A DNA stretch of 5,060 nt. Source: Burkholderiaceae bacterium (GTDB lineage Bacteria > Pseudomonadota > Gammaproteobacteria > Burkholderiales > Burkholderiaceae). Location of the stretch: assembly GCA_030151165.1 (NCBI GenBank), contig JASLEM010000051.1, forward strand, positions 1 to 5,060, in the 5' to 3' direction. Position numbers and translations under genes: made by a program. Under the pieces are notes generated by a model. That model saw nothing but the letters and a program-made list of their open reading frames with translations. It was not told the origin of the DNA and did not search any database. Shown here piece by piece: positions 1 through 5,060 of the stretch (positions are counted from its first letter, which is position 1; every line of letters starts with the position of its first letter).

Positions 1-552
1 GTACTCCGGCGCGGTCTTCTGCACCTGCATCGGATGGCGGAACAGCAGCCGGATGATCCACGAATGGATGTAGCGCTTCGTCGACTCCGCGAACAGCATC
101 GTGCCGCCCGGCTTGAGCACGCGGAAGAACTCGGCGATCGCGGCGTCCTGGTCGACGAGGTGGTGGAAGGTCTGGTGGCAGAACAGCAGGTCGACGCTCG
201 CGTCGGCCAGCGGCAGCGCGGCGCTCGTGGCCTTGACGATCTCGGCCGGCGCGCCCGCCTTCGTGCGCAGCGACGCGACCTCGCGCGCGGCCGCTTCCAC
301 CATCTTGGGCGCGATGTCGAAGCCGATGAGCCGCTCCGGCGCGAAGCGCTCGTTCAACTTCTTCAGCGACCGCCCCCAGCCGCAGCCGACGTCGATCACG
401 ACGGGGTAGCTCGCGCGCCGCGCGGGAATGCGCGGGTCGAGGTCGCGCAGCGCGACTTCGAGCACGTGGACGTCCCACGTCGGCGTCTGGAGGAACCAGT
501 CGCCGAAGGCGGTCTCGGGAACGTAGGCGGGAGCGTGGGAAACCTGTGGCAT
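1..552 (-). CDS. Class I SAM-dependent methyltransferase, C-terminus beyond window edge
   Basis: The frame is open from an ATG at 552 down to base 1, giving the first 184 residues. Seen: a Rossmann-type SAM-binding fold with motif I VIDVGCGWG (residues 52-60), an acidic residue at the end of strand 2 (GFDIAP, D79), DLLFCHQTFHHL (121-132) as the motif II region, and RVLKPGG (144-150), typical of UbiE/Methyltransf_11 enzymes. The last third is missing. The ATG is the only plausible start: the TGA of the phosphopantetheinyl transferase lies in the same frame 14 codons upstream, with no ATG, GTG or TTG between. No convincing Shine-Dalgarno sequence precedes it, so translation may depend on coupling to the upstream gene. 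Family knowledge: characterised aryl polyenes can carry a ring methyl added by a cluster methyltransferase. Inference: this enzyme may methylate the aryl head group; a substrate elsewhere is equally possible. Confidence 0.88.
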   Translation of the reverse strand, partial: MPQVSHAPAYVPETAFGDWFLQTPTWDVHVLEVALRDLDPRIPARRASYPVVIDVGCGWGRSLKKLNERFAPERLIGFDIAPKMVEAAAREVASLRTKAGAPAEIVKATSAALPLADASVDLLFCHQTFHHLVDQDAAIAEFFRVLKPGGTMLFAESTKRYIHSWIIRLLFRHPMQVQKTAPEY

Positions 553-594
553 GGCGCGACGGCGTTGGAGAAGACAGCTTGGAGGCAGGCGGCG

Positions 595-1302
595 TCAGTC
601 GACGCGCGCCACCTGCCAGAACGAGGTGGCGTCGAACGCGACGCCGGCCGGCGCCTCGCAGACGGCCGAGGCCAGCGCCGCCGCGTCGTCGCAGCACAGC
701 GCGACGCGCACCGGCGGCGATTCCCACAGCCTCACGTTGGCGCGATCCGGCGCGCCCGGCCGCGCCTCGAGGCGGCGGAAGTCCCACGGCGCGAGGCCCG
801 CGGGCGTCGCCTTGAACCAGGCCTCCTTGGCGACCCAGGCGCGCAGCAGCGTCGCCTCGCGCGCGGGCTCCGGCAACGTCGACCAGCGTGCCAGTTCCGC
901 GGCCGACAGCATCAGGCCGGCACGCTCGGACGCCGGCGAGCGCGGCGGCCGGTCGCATTCGATGTCGACGCCGACCGCGCGGTCCCCGGCCAGCGCCGCG
1001 GCCACCCAGCCCGCGCGATGCGCCAGCGAGACCCGCGGCACCGCGCCGCGGCCGTCGGATGCATCGCTTCGCCGGCTCGCCTCGGGCGCGGTGCCGACGC
1101 GTGCCGAGACGTCCCAATCGCTCGCCGGCGTGCCGGTGGCGCTTTCGAGCAGGCGGCGCAGCAGGCGGCGGCTGGCGACGAAGGCCGCGCGCGTGGCGGG
1201 CTTCATCGCGGACCAGCGTGCGCGCTCGTCGATGCCGAACCAGGCGGGCGCGACGGCCTCGTCGTCCATCGCCCCGGCCTGCTCGATCGCGACGCGCAAC
1301 AC
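595..1302 (-). CDS. 4'-phosphopantetheinyl transferase (Sfp/AcpT superfamily)
   Basis: It transfers phosphopantetheine from CoA to a serine of acyl carrier proteins, here most likely the cluster's own ACPs, in the cytoplasm. With the GTG start at 1302 it has 235 residues, normal for the Sfp-like group. Seen: SLAHRAGWVAAALA (92-105), matching the family's S-x-x-H CoA-binding region with H95; GVDIE (111-115), whose D113 and E115 are the Mg2+ ligands; and WVAKEAWFK (156-164), the W-x-x-K-E-A-x-x-K signature with E160 as third metal ligand and K164. All key residues are present. The GTG lies 13 bases after the TAA of the preceding gene. An upstream ATG at 1374 would add 24 low-complexity residues overlapping that gene and is unlikely; ATG at 1269 is an alternative that would delete the first beta strand. 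No strong Shine-Dalgarno is visible for any candidate, so the exact start is the main uncertainty. Confidence 0.88.
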   Translation of the reverse strand: MLRVAIEQAGAMDDEAVAPAWFGIDERARWSAMKPATRAAFVASRRLLRRLLESATGTPASDWDVSARVGTAPEASRRSDASDGRGAVPRVSLAHRAGWVAAALAGDRAVGVDIECDRPPRSPASERAGLMLSAAELARWSTLPEPAREATLLRAWVAKEAWFKATPAGLAPWDFRRLEARPGAPDRANVRLWESPPVRVALCCDDAAALASAVCEAPAGVAFDATSFWQVARVD

Positions 1303-1315
1303 GCCGTGCCGAGGC

Positions 1316-1750
1316 TTACTTGACCTTGGCGTACGTGCCCTTGAGCGCGACGCCGCCGATGAACACGCCGTCATGGCAGTCGATCTCGGTCGGGCTGCTC
1401 ACGACTTCCTTCTTGTAGTAGCTCACCATGTCGACGACCGCGTTCGCGCCCTGCTGCTTCGCGTGGTTCTGGAACGCGATCAGCGCCGACAGCGCGGCCC
1501 ACTTGCACGACATCTCCGGCGTCTTGTTGAACGCGTTGGTCTTCTCGTTGCCGACGTCCTCGCCGTACTTCTTCTCGATCGCGGGCGTCGGCGAGCCGGC
1601 CAGGTAGAACTTGACGGAGCCGTCGAGCTTCTCCTTGGCCTCGGGCATGTCGAGCACGTCCGCCAGCTTGATCTTGACGATGGTGTCGCGCGCCATCGCG
1701 GGGGTGGCCAGCGTGCAGGCCAGCAGCGTGGCGAAAAGAATCTTCTTCAT
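1316..1750 (-). CDS. Small exported protein, RcsF/YbjQ-like GANAVV motif, unknown role
   Basis: A 144-residue protein. Residues 1-20 form a clear Sec signal peptide: K2K3, a hydrophobic core, and AMA before R21, so signal peptidase I probably releases a mature protein of about 124 residues into the periplasm. LLAC at 9-12 is a weak lipobox, and lipidation is less likely. The mature part has two cysteines, C82 and C125, that could form a disulfide. GANAVVDMVSYYKK (101-114) resembles the GAxAVV segment of RcsF/YbjQ/DUF4156-type envelope domains; this is a resemblance by eye, not a proven homology. From memory, proteins of this type are often labelled 'excinuclease ABC subunit A' in databases; nothing here (no Walker motifs, tiny size, signal peptide) supports that. 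An AGGAG lies 8 bases before the ATG. It sits in the pigment operon, 70 bases after another exported protein, so an envelope task such as pigment handling is plausible but unproven. Confidence 0.85.
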   Translation of the reverse strand: MKKILFATLLACTLATPAMARDTIVKIKLADVLDMPEAKEKLDGSVKFYLAGSPTPAIEKKYGEDVGNEKTNAFNKTPEMSCKWAALSALIAFQNHAKQQGANAVVDMVSYYKKEVVSSPTEIDCHDGVFIGGVALKGTYAKVK

Positions 1751-1758
1751 GGAAAGTG

Positions 1759-1763
1759 CTCCT
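1759..1763 (-). promoter_or_regulatory. Ribosome binding site for the 1316-1750 gene
   Basis: AGGAG on the minus strand ends 8 bases before the ATG at 1750. This optimal spacing fixes the start, and with it the signal peptide. Confidence 0.75.
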
Positions 1764-1780
1764 GTTCAAGTTGGGAAAGG

Positions 1781-1816
1781 GAACCCTGGCGGTTCGCGCG
1801 GGCGCGTCGCCCGCGC
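1781..1816 (-). other. Two adjacent potential hairpins in the intercistronic gap
   Basis: In the 70-base gap between the two exported-protein genes, GCGCGGGCG (1796-1804) is perfectly complementary to CGCCCGCGC (1808-1816): a 9-bp, all-GC stem with a 3-base loop. Directly next to it, GAACC (1781-1785) pairs with GGTTC (1791-1795) around a 5-base loop. No U-tract follows in the transcript direction, so this is not a standard intrinsic terminator. Possible roles are slowing 3' decay, RNA processing or partial attenuation. Chance pairing is a real alternative in DNA this rich in G and C. Confidence 0.4.
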
Positions 1817-1820
1817 CCGG

Positions 1821-2261
1821 TCACTGGATGCCTTCGGCCGCCGCCGCCGTGCGGATGCAGTTGCCGAGTTCGCTGATCCAGGCGTTGTACTTCGGGTGGA
1901 TGCTGACCTTGCCGTCGTCGCCCGCCCGGTAGTTCATGTTGACGCTGTCCTTGTAGGTGATCTCGTAGCCGGTGGCGTCGTAGGCGACGTCGACCATGAC
2001 CTGGTGGCCGCGCGTGTCGACCTTCAGCGTCACCGTGCCGGGCTGCTCGCCGACGACCGTCCAGCCGTGCACCTTGCCCCCGTCGACGATCGCCTGGCGC
2101 ACGGCCTGCGGCGTCGCGGCGGCCGGCACCGCGGCGCCGGCCGAGATCAGCGACACGCGCCCCGGGTCGATCATCGAGCGCGACTTCGCGCCGGCATCGG
2201 CCGCCGCCAGGCAGGTCGCCATCGCGACGGCCGCGGCCACGCACACGTTCTTCCACTTCAT
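1821..2261 (-). CDS. Small exported hypothetical protein
   Basis: A 146-residue protein. Residues 1-23 look like a Sec signal peptide: K2 and K4, an Ala-rich hydrophobic stretch, and ADA before G24. C17 is not in a proper lipobox (MATC), so a soluble periplasmic product is more likely than a lipoprotein. After an Ala/Ser-rich linker (about 24-50), a compact domain covers about 52-138: a helix (AVRQAIVDGG), beta strands (GWTVVGE, TVTLKVD, HQVMVDVAY, GYEITYKDS), then IHPKYNAWISELG (121-133). The pattern of a basic beta sheet followed by Y-K-D-S...N...Y and IH-x-x-YN-x-W-I recurs, as I remember it, in uncharacterised proteobacterial envelope proteins; no function is known to me. The gene begins 34 bases after the ketosynthase stop and has the best Shine-Dalgarno site of the window, so it may be translated more strongly than its neighbours. 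Operon membership suggests an envelope role tied to the pigment; that is inference. Confidence 0.83.
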   Translation of the reverse strand: MKWKNVCVAAAVAMATCLAAADAGAKSRSMIDPGRVSLISAGAAVPAAATPQAVRQAIVDGGKVHGWTVVGEQPGTVTLKVDTRGHQVMVDVAYDATGYEITYKDSVNMNYRAGDDGKVSIHPKYNAWISELGNCIRTAAAAEGIQ

Positions 2262-2267
2262 CGGACA

Positions 2268-2276
2268 CTCCTCCTC
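2268..2276 (-). promoter_or_regulatory. Strong ribosome binding site for the 1821-2261 gene
   Basis: GAGGAGGAG on the minus strand, with the AGGAGG core 8 bases before the ATG at 2261. It is a near-perfect match to the 16S rRNA 3' end and confirms the start. The biosynthetic genes upstream rely instead on overlapping stop/start codons. Confidence 0.8.
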
Positions 2277-2295
2277 GGTTTGACTGGTTCGATCT

Positions 2296-3522
2296 TCACT
2301 TCCAGCGCCGGAAGATCAACGACGTGTTGATGCCGCCGAACGCGAAATTGTTGCTCATCACGATGTCGGTCTCGATCTCGCGGCCGGCGCCCATGATGTA
2401 GTCGAGCGTGCCGCAGCGCGGGTCGACGGTCTCGAGATTGAGCGTCGGCGCGAACCAGCCCTCGCGCATCATCTCGATCGACATCCAGGCCTCCAGCGCG
2501 CCGCAGGCGCCGAGCGTGTGGCCCATGTAGCTCTTGAGCGAGCTCACCGGCATGCGCGGGCCGAGCACCTCGCTCGTCGCCTGCGATTCTGCGAGGTCGC
2601 CCTGCTCCGTCGCGGTGCCGTGGGCGTTGACGTAGCCGATCGCGCTCGCGTCGAGGCGCGCGTCGGCGAGCGCCATGCGCATCGCCTCGGCCATCATCCT
2701 CGCGTTCGGATGCGTCACGTGCGTGCCGTCGGAGTTGGTGCCCCAGCCGAGGATCTCCGCGTGGATGCGCGCGCCGCGCGCGAGCGCGTGCTCGAGCTCC
2801 TCGAGCACCAGCGTGCACGCGCCCTCGCCCAGCACGAGGCCGTCGCGCTTCGCGTCGAACGGGCGCGGCGTGAGCTCGGGCGTCTCGTTGCGGGTGCTGG
2901 TGGCGAACAGCGTGTCGAACACCGCGGCCTCGGTGGCGTCGAGCTCCTCGGCGCCGCCGGCCAGCATCGCGACCTGGCGGCCGGTCTGGATCGCCTCGAA
3001 CGCGTAGCCGATGCCCTGGCTGCCCGACGTGCACGCGCTCGTCGTCGTGATGATGCGGCCCGTGAGCCCGAAGAACACGCCGATGTTGACGGCCGCGGTG
3101 TGCGACATCATCTTGATGTACGTGTTCGCGTTGATGCCCTGCGTCGACTTGTCGATCATCATCTGGCCGAAGTCGCCGAGCGCGTGCGGCGAGCCGGCCG
3201 ACGAGCCGTACGACACGCCCATGCCGCCGCCCTGCACGACCGGGTCGCCCAGCAGGCCCGCGTCGGCCAGCGCCAGCTCGCTCGCGCGCGTGGCCATCAG
3301 CGCGACGCGCCCCATGCTGCGTGTGGACTTGCGGTTGTAGTTCGACGGCAGCTCGAACGGCTTCGCGCGCGCGCCGAGCTGCGTGTTGAGGCCGTCGAAC
3401 TGCGCCCAGTCGGGCATGGTCTCGATCGCGTTGCGGCCGCTCTTCAGGGCGGCGAACACCGTGGGCCAGTCGTGGCCCAGCGGGCTCATGCCGGCGAATC
3501 CCGTGACGACGACGCGCTTCAT
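2296..3522 (-). CDS. apeR: Beta-ketoacyl-ACP synthase, FabF type (ApeR-like)
   Basis: A complete 408-residue ketosynthase that condenses an ACP-bound acyl chain with malonyl-ACP in the cytoplasm. Seen: N-terminal VVVTGFAGMSPLG (4-16); active-site TSACTSGSQG (161-170) with nucleophile C164; NAHGTATEQGD (299-309) with H301; KSYMGHTLGACGA (330-342) with K330 and H335; and the C-terminal SNNFAFGGINTS (390-401). The full Cys-His-His set makes it a catalytic KS rather than a chain-length factor. The length is normal for FabF. The ATG at 3522 overlaps the TGA of the reductase as ATGA, indicating coupled translation; longer readings of the frame only read through the reductase gene. In APE clusters the KS after the reductase is ApeR, a homodimeric KS distinct from the ApeO/ApeC pair. 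The name here rests on gene order and family, not on a computed alignment. Confidence 0.93.
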   Translation of the reverse strand: MKRVVVTGFAGMSPLGHDWPTVFAALKSGRNAIETMPDWAQFDGLNTQLGARAKPFELPSNYNRKSTRSMGRVALMATRASELALADAGLLGDPVVQGGGMGVSYGSSAGSPHALGDFGQMMIDKSTQGINANTYIKMMSHTAAVNIGVFFGLTGRIITTTSACTSGSQGIGYAFEAIQTGRQVAMLAGGAEELDATEAAVFDTLFATSTRNETPELTPRPFDAKRDGLVLGEGACTLVLEELEHALARGARIHAEILGWGTNSDGTHVTHPNARMMAEAMRMALADARLDASAIGYVNAHGTATEQGDLAESQATSEVLGPRMPVSSLKSYMGHTLGACGALEAWMSIEMMREGWFAPTLNLETVDPRCGTLDYIMGAGREIETDIVMSNNFAFGGINTSLIFRRWK

Positions 3523-4274
3523 CCGAGCATGCCCCCGTTGACCGAGATCACCTGGCGCGTGATGTACGCCGCCTCCGGCTTCATCAGGAACGCGACGAGC
3601 GCGGCGACCTCGTCGGGCGTGCCCATGCGGCGCAGGGGGATCAGCTTCATGGCTTCCTCGAGCACCTCGGGCGGCACCATCTCGGTGTCGATCAGCCCGG
3701 GCGCGACGCAGTTGACGGTGATGGCGCGCTTGGCGAGCTCGATCGCCAGCGACTTCGTCGCCGCGATCACCCCCGCCTTGGCGGCACTGTAGTTGGTCTG
3801 GCCGCGGTTGCCCATCAGCGCCGACACCGACGCCAGCGTCACGATGCGCCCCGGCTTGCGGCGCTGGATCATCGGCATCACGACCGGGTTGAGCACGTTG
3901 TAGAACGCGTCGAGGTTGGTGTGGACGACGGCGTCCCACTCCTCGCCGGTCATCGCCGGGAAGGCGTTGTCGCGCGCGATGCCCGCGTTGCAGACGACGC
4001 CGTAGTACGCGCCGTGCGCCTCGATGTCGGCCAGCAGCGCGGCGGCGGCGGCGGCGCGGTCGGCGACGTCGAACGCCAGCACGCGCGCCTGGCGGCCCAG
4101 CGCCTCGATCTCCGCGGCCACCGCGCGCGCCTGCTCCAGGCCCGTGCGGCAATGCACCACCACGTCGTGGCCCTCGCGCGCGGCCGCCAGCGCGATCGCG
4201 CGCCCGATCCCGCGGCTCGCGCCCGTCACCAGCACCGTGCCGCGCGCGGCGCTTCCTTGAACTTCCGTCGTCAT
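3519..4274 (-). CDS. apeQ: 3-ketoacyl-ACP reductase, SDR family (FabG/ApeQ-like)
   Basis: A 251-residue classical short-chain dehydrogenase/reductase, the usual FabG length, that reduces the 3-keto group of the growing ACP-bound chain with NAD(P)H. Seen: cofactor-binding TGASRGIG (17-24), the adenine-pocket aspartate in FDVAD (D69), NAG (96-98), N120, and the catalytic S149, Y162 and K166 in ASVSALMGNRGQTNYSAAK, spaced as in E. coli FabG. The end PEAAYITRQVISVNGGM is also FabG-like. The ATG at 4274 overlaps the dehydratase TGA as ATGA and has a GGAAGGACGAGG purine-rich stretch just upstream. Its own TGA overlaps the next ATG, so dehydratase, reductase and ketosynthase form a translationally coupled block. 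A short (GCC)5 run encodes part of the alanine stretch 74-79. The pathway is set by context; by sequence alone it could serve fatty acid synthesis, but its flanks make APE assembly far more likely. Confidence 0.94.
   Translation of the reverse strand: MTTEVQGSAARGTVLVTGASRGIGRAIALAAAREGHDVVVHCRTGLEQARAVAAEIEALGRQARVLAFDVADRAAAAAALLADIEAHGAYYGVVCNAGIARDNAFPAMTGEEWDAVVHTNLDAFYNVLNPVVMPMIQRRKPGRIVTLASVSALMGNRGQTNYSAAKAGVIAATKSLAIELAKRAITVNCVAPGLIDTEMVPPEVLEEAMKLIPLRRMGTPDEVAALVAFLMKPEAAYITRQVISVNGGMLG
4271..4274 (-). other. ATGA stop/start overlap, dehydratase to reductase
   Basis: The TGA of the dehydratase (4273-4271) and the ATG of the reductase (4274-4272) share bases as ATGA. Together with the same arrangement at 3519-3522 and the TGATG at 4781-4785, this indicates coupled translation of consecutive subunits of the polyketide machinery. 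Confidence 0.85.
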
Positions 4275-4783
4275 CCTCGTCCTTCCCCCGGGGCGCTCTG
4301 CGGCGTCCCATCCTCTTGATCGCTGTCCTGGTCCGGCTGCGGCTCGAACACGCTCAGGCGCGCCGTGGCCAGCACGCGCTCGCCCTGCACGATGCGGCAG
4401 TCGAACATGCCCAGGCCGTTGTCGCCCATCAGCTCGCACTGCGCATGCACGTGCAGCAGCGCGCCGGTCTCGAACACCGGCACCGCCGCCTCGTAGCGCC
4501 GGCTGCCCAGCAGGTAGCCGATTCTCGGCGATCCGCCGCCGGCCCGCGCCCGCGCGCCCGACCACGCGGCCACCGCCTGCGCCATGTACTCGATGCCCAC
4601 CCACGCCGGCATGCCGTCGTCGATGAGGAACAGGCCCTCGCGCGGGACGCGCACGTGCGCGACGATGCCTGCCTCGTCGCAGTGATCCACGCCATCGAGC
4701 AGGTTCATCGGGCCGCGATGCGGCACCCAGGCGTCCATCGCATGCGGCGGCCAGGCGGCGAGGTCGTGGGTGTCCATCGCCAT
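4271..4783 (-). CDS. apeP: Hot-dog-fold 3-hydroxyacyl-ACP dehydratase-like protein (ApeP-like)
   Basis: A 170-residue FabA/FabZ-related protein expected to take part in dehydrating 3-hydroxyacyl-ACP to the enoyl form. Seen: VPHRGPMNLLD (20-30), matching the FabZ opening PHR-x-P-x-L-L-x-D, and MPAWVGIEYMAQAVAAWSG (58-76), the hot-dog central helix with E65 at the place of the family's acidic catalytic residue. The GHFP-type motif that carries the catalytic His in FabA/FabZ is absent before this helix; the segment is EGLFLIDDG. In described APE systems ApeP pairs with ApeI, and such a partner could complete the active site (inference). The last 22 residues (149-170) are acidic and polar, probably a disordered tail. 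Start: ATG 4783 shares a base with the KS stop (TGATG), but an ATG at 4777 lies 8 bases after GGAG and may be the real start, giving 168 residues. Confidence 0.87.
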   Translation of the reverse strand: MAMDTHDLAAWPPHAMDAWVPHRGPMNLLDGVDHCDEAGIVAHVRVPREGLFLIDDGMPAWVGIEYMAQAVAAWSGARARAGGGSPRIGYLLGSRRYEAAVPVFETGALLHVHAQCELMGDNGLGMFDCRIVQGERVLATARLSVFEPQPDQDSDQEDGTPQSAPGEGRG

Positions 4784-5060
4784 CACTCCGCCGAGAACAG
4801 CAACGCGGCGTTGCTGCCTCCGACGGCGAACGAGTTGCTCAGCACGTGGCGCACCGGACGGCCGAGCGCCGTGCCCGGCGCGACCGCGCGCAGCGCCGGC
4901 AGCGCCGGGTCGACCACGCCGTCCCACCAGTGCACCGGCAGGCGGCCCTGCGGGTTGTCCACCAGCGTGTGCCACGCGAACGCGGCCTCGATGGCGCCGG
5001 CCGCGGCCAGCGCGTGGCCGGTGAGCGGCTTGGTGGAGCTGACTGCCACGTCGCGGCCCA
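4783..5060 (-). CDS. apeO: Beta-ketoacyl-ACP synthase, C-terminal part (ApeO-like)
   Basis: Only the last 91 complete codons are present; the gene starts beyond the right edge of the window. Seen: VSSTKPLTGHALAAAGA, the FabF motif with the conserved Lys and the second catalytic His (K-x-x-x-GH), and the C-terminal SNSFAVGGSNAALLF that closes the KS fold. Keeping the Lys and His argues for a catalytic KS and against a chain-length factor, although the active-site Cys lies outside the window. The stop codon shares its first base with the next ATG (TGATG). Position directly before DH-KR-KS matches ApeO, which in characterised clusters forms a heterodimer with the chain-length factor ApeC. The gene name is inferred from this order. 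An apparent GTG start at 5049 is internal, since the frame stays open to the edge. Confidence 0.88.
   Translation of the reverse strand, partial: GRDVAVSSTKPLTGHALAAAGAIEAAFAWHTLVDNPQGRLPVHWWDGVVDPALPALRAVAPGTALGRPVRHVLSNSFAVGGSNAALLFSAE

Noticed and set aside
34..1323. Long plus-strand open frame (429 codons) opposite the methyltransferase and PPTase genes
   Set aside because: Arg/Ala/Gly-rich product without any recognisable motif, opposite genes with complete family motifs; typical of antisense frames in high-GC DNA.
1303..1374. Longer N-terminus for the phosphopantetheinyl transferase from the ATG at 1374
   Set aside because: The extra residues overlap the coding end of the preceding gene and are Ser/Arg-rich; the first family-like strand begins after the GTG at 1302.
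551..1876. Long plus-strand open frame (441 codons)
   Set aside because: It crosses several genuine minus-strand genes and their gaps, and its composition is low in complexity; an artefact of GC-rich codon use.
2518..3792. Plus-strand open frame (424 codons) opposite the ketosynthase and reductase
   Set aside because: Repetitive Arg/Ala/His/Val composition and no domain pattern; it mirrors a gene with a full catalytic set.
4038..4058. GGC triplet run as a phase-variable repeat
   Set aside because: It has only five perfect units inside a coding alanine stretch, and a whole-triplet change would not shift the frame, so a switching role is unsupported.
3523..4311. Possible 263-residue N-terminal extension of the ketosynthase, or a fused protein
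   Set aside because: The extension is an out-of-frame reading of the reductase gene, rich in Arg and Gly, and the FabF fold starts exactly at the ATG at 3522.
4784..4975. 64-residue N-terminal extension of the dehydratase
   Set aside because: It lies entirely within the ketosynthase C-terminal coding region and is Gly/Ala/Arg-rich; the start at 4783 or 4777 fits the operon layout.
1..5060. Mobile elements, CRISPR repeats, tRNA or rRNA genes, sigma-70 promoter
   Set aside because: No transposase, direct repeats with spacers, RNA gene signature or convincing -35/-10 pair was seen; the genes are too tightly packed for an internal promoter to be evident.

Overview
The window is about 5 kb of very GC-rich DNA whose genes all lie on the minus strand, so transcription runs from position 5060 toward position 1. 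It reads as the downstream part of one operon from a Gram-negative proteobacterium. The high GC third positions, two Sec-type exported small proteins and the gene families suggest a beta- or gammaproteobacterium of the Burkholderiales/Xanthomonadales kind, but the sequence alone does not fix the genus. The content matches the aryl polyene (APE)/xanthomonadin family of type II polyketide pigment clusters. APEs are yellow, membrane-anchored aryl-polyene carboxylates of the outer membrane that protect against oxidative damage.

In transcription order: (1) 5060-4783, C-terminal 91 residues of a beta-ketoacyl-ACP synthase (ApeO position); (2) 4783-4271, a hot-dog-fold 3-hydroxyacyl-ACP dehydratase-like protein (ApeP type); (3) 4274-3519, an SDR 3-ketoacyl-ACP reductase (ApeQ/FabG type); (4) 3522-2296, a complete FabF-type ketosynthase (ApeR position). 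These four are packed with 1- or 4-base stop/start overlaps and reproduce the KS-DH-KR-KS order (apeO-P-Q-R) of described APE clusters. Then follow (5) 2261-1821 and (6) 1750-1316, two small exported proteins with strong Shine-Dalgarno sites; (7) 1302-595, a 4'-phosphopantetheinyl transferase; and (8) 552-1, a class I SAM methyltransferase cut by the window edge.

Together, the PPTase would arm the ACPs (not in this window) with phosphopantetheine. The ketosynthases, reductase and dehydratase would carry out repeated extension, keto reduction and dehydration without enoyl reduction, which leaves a conjugated polyene. The methyltransferase may decorate the aryl head group. The two small proteins presumably act in the cell envelope, but their jobs are unknown. 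There is no stretch over 300 bases without a gene; the largest gap (70 bases, 1751-1820) contains two potential hairpins. No promoter, terminator, RNA gene, mobile element or CRISPR array is visible. The system is a known type; the less understood parts are the two exported proteins, the dehydratase that lacks the usual catalytic-His motif, and the hairpin gap.
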